Assembly (NCBI RefSeq): GCF_002879885.1
Contig: NZ_PNYA01000004.1
Span: forward strand, 1 to 64,000
Reading direction: 5' to 3'
DNA: 64,000 bases
DNA from: Trinickia dabaoshanensis
Lineage (GTDB): Bacteria; Pseudomonadota; Gammaproteobacteria; Burkholderiales; Burkholderiaceae
Shown here: positions 43,974 through 53,103 of the stretch, in pieces
How the letters are laid out: each line of letters begins with the position of its first letter
Numbering within the stretch: position 1 is the stretch's first letter
Made by a program: the position numbers and the translations under genes
Notes under the pieces: model-generated
Databases searched by the model: none
The model's input: only the letters and a program-made list of their open reading frames with translations
Told to the model about the DNA's origin: nothing

Positions 43974-46214
43974 TCACGCCTGCTTCAACTGCGTCCCAAC
44001 CGGCAGCTTGCGCACGCGCGTACCCGTCGCCGCGTAAATCGCGTTCGTCACGGCCGGCGCGAGCGCCGCGGTACCGGGCTCGCCGATGCCTCCCGGCGCT
44101 TCGGTACTCCGCACGATGTGCACTTCGATCGGCGGCGTCTCGTTCATCCGCAGCACGCGATAGTCGGTGAAGTTCGATTGCTCGACGCGCCCGTCCTTCA
44201 GCGTAATCTCGCCATAAAGCGCCGCACTGATACCGAACACCACCCCGCCTTCGATCTGCGCCTCGATCGTCTTGGGGTTCACGGTCATACCGCAATCGAC
44301 CGCACACACCACGCGTTTAACGGTGACTTGCCCGTCATGATCGACCGCCACGTGCGCCACCATCGACAAATAGCTGCCGAACGCATGCATGACCGAGACG
44401 CCGCGGCCCTCGCCCTTCGGCAACGGTTGCCCCCAACCGGCGGCACGCGTCGCCACCTCGAGCACGTTCGCCGCACGCGGCGACTTCTCTTTCAGCAGAT
44501 CGCGCCGGTATTGCACGGGGTCGATACGCGCTTGAACCGCTAGCTCGTCGATAAAGCTTTCGACGACGAACGTGCCGCGCGTCGCACCCACACCGCGCCA
44601 AAACGCCGTCGGCACCGTGCGCGGCTCCTGACGGACATAGTCCACCCATTGATTCGGAATCGCATACGGCAGTTGCGCGGCCACCTCGACGGCATCCGAA
44701 TCGACGCCGTTCTCGACGGCGCCGGGCGCGAATCGCGAAAGGATCGACGAGCCGACGATGCGATGCCGCCACGCGATGGGCCGCCCGTCGTCGTCGAGTG
44801 CCGCCGAGATGCGGTCGTAGTAGTACGGCCGATACATATCGTGCTGAACGTCTTCCTCGCGTGTCCAGAACACTTTGACGGGCGTATCCACCTGCTTACC
44901 GATTTCAAGCGCCTGCGCGATCATGTCGACTTCGAGCCGCCGCCCGAATCCGCCGCCGATCAAATGGTTATGCACCGCGATCTTTTCAATCGGCAAACCC
45001 GTCGCTTTTTGCGCAGCCTGCGCGGCGAATCCCGGCACCTGCGTGCCGACCCAAATATCGCAGCCATCGCGCCGCACGTGGACGGTGCAATTCATCGGCT
45101 CCATCGTCGCGTGCGCGAGAAAGGGCTGCTCGTAGACGGCATCGATGCGATGCTTGGCCGTACCGAACGCTTTGTCCGCGTCGCCTTCCTTGTGCGCAAC
45201 GGCGCCGTTCTTTTGCGCGGCGCTCGCGAGGTCGTCGACGATATCCTTTGTCGACAACGTCGAGCCCTCGCCTCCGTTCCACTTCACGTCGAGCGCCGCG
45301 GCGCCGCTTTTCGCCGCCCAGGTATGGTCTCCGACCACCGCAACCGCGTCTTTTAGCTTGACCACTTGCCGAACGCCGCTGACTTTCTTGGCATTCGTCT
45401 CATCGACGCTCGCCAGCGTTCCGCCGAGCACAGGACAGTGCACGATGGCGGCATAGCGCATCCCGGGTACATGTGCATCGAACCCGAAGCGGGCGGCCCC
45501 ATCGGCTTTTTGCGGAGAATCGAGCCGGTTGGTCGGCTTGCCCACGAGCGTGAATTGCTCGGGGCTCTTGAGCTTGATCTCGCTCGGCACCGGCATCTTC
45601 GCGGCGGCATCGACGAGCGCTCCGTAGCCAATGCGGCGCCCCGACGAAACGTGCACCACGGTGCCTTGCTCCGCTCGGCACGTCGCGGCATCGACCTTCC
45701 ATCGCTGCGCAGCCGCGGCGACGAGCAGCGCGCGTGCCGTCGCGCCCGCTTCCCGCATCGGCTGCCAGGCATAGCGGATCGAGGTCGAGCCTCCCGTCAG
45801 TTGTCCGCCGCCGAGCAGCGGATCGCCGTATAGCTTTGCATTCGGCGGCGCATGATCGAGCGCGACGCTTTGCAGCGGCACCTCCAACTCCTCCGCGATC
45901 AGCATCGGAATGGCCGTATAAACGCCTTGCCCCATCTCGACCTTGGGCATGATCAGCGTGACCAAGCCCTTGCGATCGATTTGAACGAACGCATTCGGCT
46001 CGAACACGCCGGCAGGCAACGCCGGCGGGGCGTCGCCGATCTTCACGCCCGCGCGGTGCGCGGATTGCGCGGCGGCGGACACGCTGAAGCCGAGCAACAA
46101 CCCGCCACCCGCGGCCGCACCCACCGACACGCCGAATTTGAGGAAGGTACGGCGCGATACACCGGCGTTCGAGGTTGCCCGCACTCGCCCGGCATCAAGG
46201 AGACCTTGGGACAT
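43974..46214 (-). CDS. Molybdopterin-binding subunit of a periplasmic aldehyde/isoquinoline-type oxidase
   Basis: 746 residues of the xanthine-oxidase family, IorB/aldehyde-oxidase branch. A twin-arginine signal is visible: S20-R-R-T-F-L-K followed by a hydrophobic stretch, so it is exported folded with its small subunit. Family blocks: VEMGQGVYTAIPMLIAEEL, GGGQLTGGSTSIR, HNHLIGGGFGRRLEVD, FWRGVGATRG and the catalytic Glu region GGIGEPGTAALAPAV. It starts one base after the stop of the 2Fe-2S subunit gene. No FAD subunit gene is present, so electrons probably go to a cytochrome or other membrane acceptor. Confidence 0.88.
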   Translation of the reverse strand: MSQGLLDAGRVRATSNAGVSRRTFLKFGVSVGAAAGGGLLLGFSVSAAAQSAHRAGVKIGDAPPALPAGVFEPNAFVQIDRKGLVTLIMPKVEMGQGVYTAIPMLIAEELEVPLQSVALDHAPPNAKLYGDPLLGGGQLTGGSTSIRYAWQPMREAGATARALLVAAAAQRWKVDAATCRAEQGTVVHVSSGRRIGYGALVDAAAKMPVPSEIKLKSPEQFTLVGKPTNRLDSPQKADGAARFGFDAHVPGMRYAAIVHCPVLGGTLASVDETNAKKVSGVRQVVKLKDAVAVVGDHTWAAKSGAAALDVKWNGGEGSTLSTKDIVDDLASAAQKNGAVAHKEGDADKAFGTAKHRIDAVYEQPFLAHATMEPMNCTVHVRRDGCDIWVGTQVPGFAAQAAQKATGLPIEKIAVHNHLIGGGFGRRLEVDMIAQALEIGKQVDTPVKVFWTREEDVQHDMYRPYYYDRISAALDDDGRPIAWRHRIVGSSILSRFAPGAVENGVDSDAVEVAAQLPYAIPNQWVDYVRQEPRTVPTAFWRGVGATRGTFVVESFIDELAVQARIDPVQYRRDLLKEKSPRAANVLEVATRAAGWGQPLPKGEGRGVSVMHAFGSYLSMVAHVAVDHDGQVTVKRVVCAVDCGMTVNPKTIEAQIEGGVVFGISAALYGEITLKDGRVEQSNFTDYRVLRMNETPPIEVHIVRSTEAPGGIGEPGTAALAPAVTNAIYAATGTRVRKLPVGTQLKQA

Positions 46215-46215
46215 A

Positions 46216-46671
46216 TCAGGCCTCCTGAGCGGCATGTTTGATCGCCGCGCGAATACGGTTATAGGTGCCGCACCGGCAGATGTTGCCCGACATGGCCGCA
46301 TCGATATCGGCGTCGTTCGGATGCGGGTTCGTCGCCAGCAGCGACGCGGCCGACATCACCTGCCCGGACTGGCAATATCCGCACTGCACCACATCGAGTG
46401 CGGTCCAAGCCGCCTGCACCTTGCGGCCGGCCGGCGTCTCGCCGACGGCCTCGATCGTCGTAATCTTTTTCCCGGCGACGGCCGCGACCGGTAAAACACA
46501 TGAGCGAACGGCCGCGCCATCCAAATGAACCGTGCATGCCCCGCATTGCGCAATTCCGCAACCGAATTTAGTGCCCGTCAACCCTACGATATCCCGTAAT
46601 ACCCAAAGCAACGGCATATCGTCGGGCACATCCACATCATGGCTCTTACCATTGATCGTCAGCGTCGTCAT
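46216..46671 (-). CDS. 2Fe-2S subunit of the molybdenum oxidase
   Basis: 151 residues. First plant-type cluster C38-x4-C43-x2-C46 with C58; second helical-domain cluster C97-x2-C100 and C132-x-C134 ([22 protein letters not shown]). This is the IorA/CoxS build. It lies 11 bases after the alcohol dehydrogenase gene and one base before the large subunit. Confidence 0.92.
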   Translation of the reverse strand: MTTLTINGKSHDVDVPDDMPLLWVLRDIVGLTGTKFGCGIAQCGACTVHLDGAAVRSCVLPVAAVAGKKITTIEAVGETPAGRKVQAAWTALDVVQCGYCQSGQVMSAASLLATNPHPNDADIDAAMSGNICRCGTYNRIRAAIKHAAQEA

Positions 46672-46682
46672 GAACCCTCCGG

Positions 46683-47735
46683 TTATTGCCTCAGCGAATC
46701 GAGGTCGATTACGAAGCGGTACTTTACATCGCTCTTCAACATTCGGTCGTAAGCTTGATTGATGTTTTGCATGGGGATGATTTCAATATCCGACGTAATC
46801 CCATGCTGACCGCAGAAATCGAGCATCTCTTGCGTTTCGGCAATACCGCCGATCAACGAACCGGCCAGACGCCGCCGCTTCAAGATCAAGTTGAACACTT
46901 GCGGCGACGGGTGGTCGTGCTCCGGCGCACCCACGAGCGTCATCGTCGCATCGCGCTTGAGCAATTCGATGAACGGATTGAGGTCGTGCTGGGCGGCCAC
47001 CGTATTGAGAATGAAATCGAAACTATTCGCGTGCGCTTGCATTTGCGCCGGGTCTTTCGAAATCACCACTTCATGGGCGCCGAGACGCTTCGCATCCTCG
47101 ACTTTGGACGGCGACGTCGTAAACAGCACGACATGCGCGCCCATGGCACGCGCGAGCTTCACGCCCATATGCCCGAGACCGCCTAGCCCCACGATGCCGA
47201 CCTTCTTGCCCGGCCCCGCGCCCCACTGGCGCAGCGGCGAGTAGGTCGTGATCCCGGCGCACAATAGCGGCGCCGCGCCGGCGGGATCGAGGTTATCGGG
47301 CACGCTGAGGACGAAGGCTTCGTCCACGACGACGCTCGTCGAATAGCCGCCGTACGTGATCTCGCCGCTCACGCGGTCCACGCCGTTATACGTTCCGACC
47401 CAGCCGTTCTCGCAGTATTGCTCGAGGCCTTCGGCGCAGCTTGCACACGTACGGCAAGAATCCACGAGGCAACCCACGCCGACCAAATCGCCGCTCTTGT
47501 AGCGGGTGACGCCGGCACCGACCTTCGTCACGCGGCCGACGATTTCGTGGCCCGGCACAACGGGGTAGATCGTGTTGCGCCATTCGTTGCGTGCCTGATG
47601 CAGGTCCGAGTGGCAGACGCCGCAAAACAGCACTTCGATTTGCACATCGTGCTCGCGTACGTCGCGGCGCTCGATGTCGAACGCGGCGAGAGGCGTATTG
47701 GCGTCGTTCGCTGCGTATCCGTGAGTCTTGTACAT
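46683..47735 (-). CDS. Zinc alcohol dehydrogenase (YahK/CAD-like)
   Basis: 350 residues. Catalytic zinc site CGVCHSDLH and VPGHEIVG; structural zinc [19 protein letters not shown](P) motif [20 protein letters not shown] (GLGGLG). The YahK-like segment [15 protein letters not shown] and [16 protein letters not shown] suggests an NADPH-dependent aldehyde reductase/alcohol dehydrogenase of broad range. It is the first gene of an operon with the two molybdenum-oxidase subunits and is divergent from an AraC regulator. AGGAGC precedes the ATG. Confidence 0.9.
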   Translation of the reverse strand: MYKTHGYAANDANTPLAAFDIERRDVREHDVQIEVLFCGVCHSDLHQARNEWRNTIYPVVPGHEIVGRVTKVGAGVTRYKSGDLVGVGCLVDSCRTCASCAEGLEQYCENGWVGTYNGVDRVSGEITYGGYSTSVVVDEAFVLSVPDNLDPAGAAPLLCAGITTYSPLRQWGAGPGKKVGIVGLGGLGHMGVKLARAMGAHVVLFTTSPSKVEDAKRLGAHEVVISKDPAQMQAHANSFDFILNTVAAQHDLNPFIELLKRDATMTLVGAPEHDHPSPQVFNLILKRRRLAGSLIGGIAETQEMLDFCGQHGITSDIEIIPMQNINQAYDRMLKSDVKYRFVIDLDSLRQ

Positions 47736-47871
47736 GGTGATTCGCTCCTGCAAAATGCGCGCTCCGACATGGAGCTTCGCAGGTGCAAATGGTAGAAACC
47801 GGGCGGGCCCCAAGCCAATGCCTGAATCTATCGAACGCTTGCCTTTTTCTCTTGAGGGCCGGCGACGCAGC

Positions 47872-47890
47872 AAAATAGGCGCTATATTTT
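47872..47890. repeat. Inverted repeat ahead of the AraC-type gene
   Basis: AAAATA (47872-47877), seven bases, TATTTT (47885-47890), in the 190-base region between the divergent alcohol dehydrogenase and AraC genes; a possible regulator site. Confidence 0.35.
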
Positions 47891-47925
47891 CAGCCTGATT
47901 CTCCTAACCGCTGTGTTCGACGGCC

Positions 47926-48906
47926 ATGTCCACTCCCGCCTTACCCCCCTCTTTCACCAGTCCCGCTCAGGCGCGCATGGTGCAATTGCTTGCGACGCTG
48001 GCCCCGGACGAGGGCTACACGCAATCGGCGCTGGACGGCGTGAAGTTCATGCGTGCGAATGCCCCGATCCCGCGCGTGCCGGTGATGTACGAACCGTCGA
48101 TCGTCATCGTCGCGCAAGGCCGCAAACAGGGGTTTCTCGGGAGCCAGGCGTTCATCTACGACGCCCAGCACTATCTCGTGCTCGCCGTGCCGCTGCCGTT
48201 CGAGTGCCAAACCGAAGCGACACCCGAGGAGCCGATGCTGGCCATCTCGATCCGGGTGGACCTCGCCGTCGTGGCGGAGTTGCTGATGATGCTCAACGAT
48301 ACGCGCGGGCCGATGGACAGCGAGCCGCGAGCCGTTTACGCCACGCCGCTCGACACCACGCTCAGCGACGCCGTGCTACGGCTCCTCGAGTCGCTCTCGT
48401 CGCCGCACGATGCCCGCATCCTCGGTCCGGCGATCGTTCGCGAGATCTGCTACCGCGTCCTCACGGGGTCGCAAGGCGACATGATTCGAGCCGCGCTCAC
48501 CCATCAAGATCATTTCGGCAGGATTGCAAAAGCCTTACGACGCATTCATATGGATTTCGCCGGCAACCTCGACGTGCCCACACTCGCACGTGAGGCCGGA
48601 ATGAGTTTGGCCGTGTTTCACGCGCAGTTCAAAGCCGTCACCGAAACCTCGCCCATGCAGTACGTGAAGACGACGCGGCTGCATCATGCGCGGTTGTTGA
48701 TGGTTCAGGACCGGCTCAATGTCAGCGCGGCCGCGACGCGCGTGGGGTACGAGAGCGCTTCGCAGTTCAGCCGCGAATTCAAGCGCTTATTCGGCATGAG
48801 CCCCGCCGACGACGTGAGGCGCATGCGCAGCGGAGGCGACACGCAAGCCAAACGGGTGCCGCAGTCGGCCAAGCCCGGCGAGCCGTGCTACGTCACCGCC
48901 GACTGA
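47926..48906 (+). CDS. AraC-family regulator (YqhC-like)
   Basis: 326 residues. An AraC_N cupin-like sensor domain (about 20-175; PRVPVMYEPSIVIVAQGRKQ, YDAQHYLVLAVPLPFECQTE) precedes the double helix-turn-helix (about 215-310; LAREAGMSLAVFHAQFKAVT, AATRVGYESASQFSREFKRL). This class, which includes YqhC, often controls a divergent alcohol dehydrogenase or aldo/keto reductase and responds to aldehydes; here both neighbour types are present (alcohol dehydrogenase operon divergent, aldo/keto reductase convergent). Confidence 0.88.
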   Translation: MSTPALPPSFTSPAQARMVQLLATLAPDEGYTQSALDGVKFMRANAPIPRVPVMYEPSIVIVAQGRKQGFLGSQAFIYDAQHYLVLAVPLPFECQTEATPEEPMLAISIRVDLAVVAELLMMLNDTRGPMDSEPRAVYATPLDTTLSDAVLRLLESLSSPHDARILGPAIVREICYRVLTGSQGDMIRAALTHQDHFGRIAKALRRIHMDFAGNLDVPTLAREAGMSLAVFHAQFKAVTETSPMQYVKTTRLHHARLLMVQDRLNVSAAATRVGYESASQFSREFKRLFGMSPADDVRRMRSGGDTQAKRVPQSAKPGEPCYVTAD

Positions 48907-48924
48907 GGCCCCGGCCGGCGGTCG

Positions 48925-49914
48925 TTAGCGCGTCGCGTCGCCGAAACGATATTCGTGCGTCAGTTCGTCGAGCTGCGCTTTCAGTTGCGGATCGAGCGTA
49001 AGATCGACGGCGGCCAAGGTATCGGCCAACTGCTCGGGACGGCTCGCGCCCAGTATCGCCGACGTAATCGAACTATGGGCCAGCACCCAAGCGACGGCGA
49101 CGGTGGAAAGCGAAAGACCGGCATCGGCCGTCAGTTTCTTCAGCGCTTCGATCGTCTCGAACTCGCGCTCGTGCCAATAGCGCGCTTGGTACATCTCGCC
49201 CGCCGTACCGACCGTGAACCGTCCCTCGGGAGGGGGCGCCTCGCGCCGGTGCTTGCCCGTCAGCAAGCCGCCCGCGAGCGGGTTATAAGGAAGGACTGCT
49301 AAACGTTCTTCCTCGGCAAGCGGCAGCAGCTCGCGTTCGATCTGACGAAATAGCAGGTTGTAACGCGGCTGAACCGAGACGAAGCGAGCCGTGCGCAACG
49401 CATCCGCTCGACCGAGGGCCTTCGCCAAGCGGTACGCCAGGAAATTCGACACGCCGATGTAACACGCGCGGCCCGAGCGGACGATGACGTCGAGCGCTTC
49501 GAGCGTTTCGTCGAGCGGCGTTTCGCGGTCATCCGAGTGCAGTTGGTAAAGGTCGACGTAATCGGTGCCGAGCCGCTGCAAGGAGGCATCGATCGCGTCC
49601 AGCAAGTGCTTGCGGGAGGCGCCCTGATCCCAAGGCGCAGCGCCCATTTTGCCGACGGCCTTCGTCGCGAGCACGAAGCCGTGCCGCTTGCCCTTGAGCC
49701 AACGGCCGACGATTTCCTCCGTGTGTCCGACGCGCGTGTCGCCGCCTCCCAGCGGATAAACGTTCGCCGTGTCGAAGAACGTCACGCCGGCTTCGGCCGC
49801 CGTGTCCATGATCCGGATCGACGTCGCCTCATCGGACTGGAAACCGAACGTCATCGTCCCGAGGCACACGCGCGATACGCTCAAACCCGTTGCGCCGAAC
49901 TTACGGTATTGCAT
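48925..49914 (-). CDS. Aldo/keto reductase
   Basis: 329 residues, (beta/alpha)8 AKR. Catalytic tetrad: D and Y in FFDTANVYPLGGGD, K in LATKAVGKMG, H in YQLHSDDRETP. NADPH-binding end: TSAILGASRPEQLADTLAAV. The insert of the AKR11/12-like group (RREAPPPEGRF) is present. It starts at 49914; the frame upstream is antisense of noncoding DNA and the next gene. Convergent with the AraC-type gene, and probably part of the same aldehyde-handling set. Confidence 0.9.
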   Translation of the reverse strand: MQYRKFGATGLSVSRVCLGTMTFGFQSDEATSIRIMDTAAEAGVTFFDTANVYPLGGGDTRVGHTEEIVGRWLKGKRHGFVLATKAVGKMGAAPWDQGASRKHLLDAIDASLQRLGTDYVDLYQLHSDDRETPLDETLEALDVIVRSGRACYIGVSNFLAYRLAKALGRADALRTARFVSVQPRYNLLFRQIERELLPLAEEERLAVLPYNPLAGGLLTGKHRREAPPPEGRFTVGTAGEMYQARYWHEREFETIEALKKLTADAGLSLSTVAVAWVLAHSSITSAILGASRPEQLADTLAAVDLTLDPQLKAQLDELTHEYRFGDATR

Positions 49915-50220
49915 CGCATTCTCCCAAGCACGCCGCTCCATGCGGCCAAGGCGAAAGGATAATCCCTCTTGGAAAAGGCCGTACGCGATGCGCGCAGCGG
50001 GACGCCGCGCCGTCATCATGGCTCCCTTCGCGCGTGATTGCTCCGACGATTGCAACGTTCGTACCCAGCCGCCGGGGGGCGTCCAATGCCGCGAATCGAC
50101 GGCTAATGGCGGCGTTGTTCGCTCAATCGTCGAGCGCGCAGGCGTCTTATCCTGTAGGGCATGAAAATGGTGCGGCCGGTAGATCGCACCTGGCCAATCA
50201 AATGGAGCGATAGGAGCACT

Positions 50221-51225
50221 ATGGACATCCCGGCTCATGGGTCGAACGAGGCCGCTCGAATCGCGCTCCTGCGATCGCTGAATATTCTCGACACGCCTCC
50301 CGACGAGCGCTTCGATCGCTTGACGCGGCTGGCCAAACGCCTTTTCGACGTACCCATCGCGACCGTCTCGCTCGTCGACACCGATCGCCAATGGTTCAAA
50401 TCGTGCATTGGGCTTTCCGTCGAGGAAACCCCGCGCGACATTTCGTTTTGCGCTCATACGATTCTCGACGACGATTTGCTCGTCGTCGACGATGCGCAAT
50501 TGGACCCGCGCTTCGCCGACAGCCCGCTGGTCACCGGCGATCTCGGCATACGCTTTTATGCGGGGTGCCCGCTCACACTGAATAAGAGCCTGCGAGTGGG
50601 CGCTTTTTGCATCGTGGACAAAAAACCTCGGAAACTCGACGCGACCGAGCGCGAGTTACTGCGCGATCTCGCCCGTATTGCCGAGCGCGAACTCGAGGTC
50701 TTGCAACTCGCGGCCACGGACGATCTGACCGGGCTTTCCAATCGCCGCGGGTTCGAGGCGCTCGGCCATCACGTGCTCGCGCTCACCAAGCGGGCTCGCT
50801 CGCGCGCGTCCTTGCTCTTCTTCGATCTGAACGGATTCAAGCAGATCAACGATGTCTACGGTCATGCCGAAGGCGATCGAGCCCTCGTCGGCTTTGCCGG
50901 GGTATTACGTGGGGCTCTGCGCGAAACCGACGTCCTCGCTCGCCTTGGCGGCGACGAGTTCGTGGCGCTGGTCGCGGGCGCGCAAGCCGGTGACGAAGCG
51001 CAAATCATCGATCGCGTTCGCCTTGGCGTGGCCCGCTACAACCGTGACAACCGGCGCGGCTACGATCTGAAATTCAGCGTCGGATACGCGCCGTGCGGCA
51101 CACAAGACGACACATCGATTGCGGAATTGATCGATATCGCCGATCACGCGATGTACGCGAATAAGCGGGCGGCGCGAGAAAAAAGCCCCCGATCGGAGGC
51201 GAGTGCGCTGGTCCCGGCGCAATAG
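50221..51225 (+). CDS. GAF-GGDEF diguanylate cyclase
   Basis: 334 residues. A GAF domain (about 25-165; PIATVSLVDTDRQWFKSCIG, ISFCAHTILDD, RFYAGCPLTL, GAFCIVDKKPR) is joined to a GGDEF domain (about 165-325) with intact active site G243-G-D-E-F247 and an allosteric I-site R234-x-x-D237. No membrane segment, so it is a cytoplasmic cyclase making c-di-GMP in response to a small molecule or redox cue. The ATG at 50221 follows GGAGC and starts the GAF-linker typical MDIPAHGSNEAARIALLR. Confidence 0.92.
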   Translation: MDIPAHGSNEAARIALLRSLNILDTPPDERFDRLTRLAKRLFDVPIATVSLVDTDRQWFKSCIGLSVEETPRDISFCAHTILDDDLLVVDDAQLDPRFADSPLVTGDLGIRFYAGCPLTLNKSLRVGAFCIVDKKPRKLDATERELLRDLARIAERELEVLQLAATDDLTGLSNRRGFEALGHHVLALTKRARSRASLLFFDLNGFKQINDVYGHAEGDRALVGFAGVLRGALRETDVLARLGGDEFVALVAGAQAGDEAQIIDRVRLGVARYNRDNRRGYDLKFSVGYAPCGTQDDTSIAELIDIADHAMYANKRAAREKSPRSEASALVPAQ

Positions 51226-51314
51226 CGGGTCTCGACGGTGCCAACGAAGTAAACTATCGGCCGCCCGGCGCCGTTGCCGGTCGTTAGCCGATCATTATTT
51301 TCACGAAGCGCACC

Positions 51315-52562
51315 GTGCAAGCACAAGCCCAACCGCCCGTCGCCGATTCCCCGCTTACGGCTCCCCCGTCGCCCTCCTACGCACGCAAGGCGCTGCTCGG
51401 CTCCGCGCTCGGCTACGCAATGGACGGCTTCGATTTGCTGATCCTGGGGTTCATGTTGCCCGCCATTCGGGCAGCGCTGCATCTATCGCCCGAACAAGCG
51501 GGCGCGCTCGTCACTTGGACGCTCGTCGGCGCTGTGGCGGGCGGCATCGGCTTCGGGCTGCTCAGCGATCGCTTCGGCCGGGTGCGCGTTCTCAGTTGGA
51601 CGATCGCCGTCTTTGCGCTGTTCACGGGTTTATGCGCGCTTGCTCGGGGATTTGGCGATCTGATCGCCTATCGAACCATGGCGGGAATCGGGTTGGGCGG
51701 CGAGTTCGGCATCGGTATGGCGCTAGCGGCCGAGGCGTGCCCCCCGCATGCGCGCGCGAGGTATTCGTCGTGCGTGGCGCTCGGGTGGCAGGCCGGCGTA
51801 CTCGGCGCGGCGCTGCTTACACCGGCCCTGCTCCCGATCGCCGGCTGGCGCGGCATGTTCGCCGTTGGACTCGTACCGGCGCTCGTTGCCTTCGGGGTGC
51901 GGCGTACGCTGCGCGAGCCGGAGACCTTCGCTCGGCGCGAACCGGCGACGGTCCGCGCGAGCGAACGCCTCAGGGCGCTGTTCGCCGATGCGCAATCGAC
52001 GCGATCGAGCATCGGCCTATTCATTCTGTGCTCGGTTCAAAATTTCGGGTACTACGGGATCATGATCTGGATGCCGACGTTTCTATCGGCAAAGCTCGGG
52101 TTTTCGCTGACGCGTTCGGGTATGTGGACCGCCGTGACCGTCCTCGGCATGATGGCCGGCGTGTGGTGCTTCGGGCAGCTAGCCGATCGCATCGGCCGTA
52201 AGCCGGCCTTCTTGCTGTACCAAGTCGGCGCGGCCGCCATGGTGCTCGTCTATGCGCGCTTGGCCGATCCCTTATCGATGCTCTGGGCCGGCGCCGTCAT
52301 GGGCGCATTCGTCAACGGGATGGTCGGCGGGTACGGCACCTTGCTCTCGGAACTCTATCCCGGTCACGCGCGGGCCACCGCGCAAAACGTTTTGTGGAAT
52401 GCGGGACGGGCGGTAGGCGGCTTCGGCCCGCTCGCGGTCGGGGCGGTTGCGGCCCGATACGCTTATCCCGTCGCGATATCGGCACTTGCCGCGCTCTATC
52501 TACTCGACATCGCCGCCCTGCTCTTTCTAATCCCGGAGCGCAAAGGGGAAGCGCTCCATTGA
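51315..52562 (+). CDS. MFS transporter, AAHS (aromatic acid:H+ symporter) type
   Basis: 415 residues with 12 hydrophobic segments. The AAHS-specific aspartate motif is ALGYAMDGFDLLILGFMLP in helix 1 (D-G-x-D); LLSDRFGRVRVLSWTIAVFA is the helix 2-3 loop and GIGLGGEFGIGMALAAEACP helix 4. Typical substrates are benzoates, 4-hydroxybenzoate or related acids, but no aromatic pathway gene is adjacent. The start is a GTG at 51315 in front of QAQAQPPVADSP. Confidence 0.88.
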   Translation: MQAQAQPPVADSPLTAPPSPSYARKALLGSALGYAMDGFDLLILGFMLPAIRAALHLSPEQAGALVTWTLVGAVAGGIGFGLLSDRFGRVRVLSWTIAVFALFTGLCALARGFGDLIAYRTMAGIGLGGEFGIGMALAAEACPPHARARYSSCVALGWQAGVLGAALLTPALLPIAGWRGMFAVGLVPALVAFGVRRTLREPETFARREPATVRASERLRALFADAQSTRSSIGLFILCSVQNFGYYGIMIWMPTFLSAKLGFSLTRSGMWTAVTVLGMMAGVWCFGQLADRIGRKPAFLLYQVGAAAMVLVYARLADPLSMLWAGAVMGAFVNGMVGGYGTLLSELYPGHARATAQNVLWNAGRAVGGFGPLAVGAVAARYAYPVAISALAALYLLDIAALLFLIPERKGEALH

Positions 52563-53103
52563 GCGTGCCGGGCAAGAGGCTGAGCAGGTAGCGCCTGAGC
52601 CCCCCGATCCTCAACGCTCGGAACGACCCACAAGCCATTCAGTCAATATTTCACATATTTAGATCCCCGCGGAATCAATTACCACAAAAAATATACAGAC
52701 CAATCTACTGATCGCCGTAGTAAAAAAACCTTCAACTGTTTTCAAAAAATAAAAAATTGAAATGAAGTTGACACGGCGAGCTTGGCGCACCTAATCTCTC
52801 TCGCATCGCCGTCGAATATCTCGATCGAGATGCACGTACAGAGGCCGAACCTCCGAACCTGCGCCGGCGAAACCATGAAAGACAGGCCTGTCCATCGCTG
52901 TCGTTTCGATTCCGCATTTTGTTTAGCAGTCCTAACCAGCATCGTGTTTATCGTAGCCCGAAAAATACCGGGCCCGAATAACACACTCCACTATTTCGCA
53001 CGCCTTGATTGCGCGCAATAGCATCGCCTTGCCTTTCTTCGAGATAGCTTTAAAAGAAGTTCGTCCCGCAAGTGAACGAAACATTCCCATCAGAGGGTTG
53101 AAA
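52563..53103. other. AT-rich leader region before the M1 aminopeptidase gene
   Basis: 540 bases, clearly richer in A and T than its surroundings (for example 52621-52770). It holds a good promoter pair at 52768-52797 preceded by an A/T tract like an UP element, leaving about 300 bases of transcribed leader. A short + strand ORF from 52875 (MKDRPVHRCRFDSAFCLAVL, one hydrophobic segment, about 49 residues) lies in the leader without a clear ribosome site. No known riboswitch was recognised. It may be acquired DNA or a regulatory leader. Confidence 0.5.
52768..52797 (+). promoter_or_regulatory. Promoter with AT-rich upstream element
   Basis: Consensus -35 TTGACA (52768-52773), 18 bases, TAATCT (52792-52797), preceded by an A/T-rich stretch (52741-52767). 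Confidence 0.5.

Noticed and set aside
52782-53021. 79-codon + strand ORF and an 80-codon minus-strand ORF in the AT-rich leader
   Set aside because: No ribosome site and no family features; the internal ATG at 52875 is mentioned as a possible leader peptide only.
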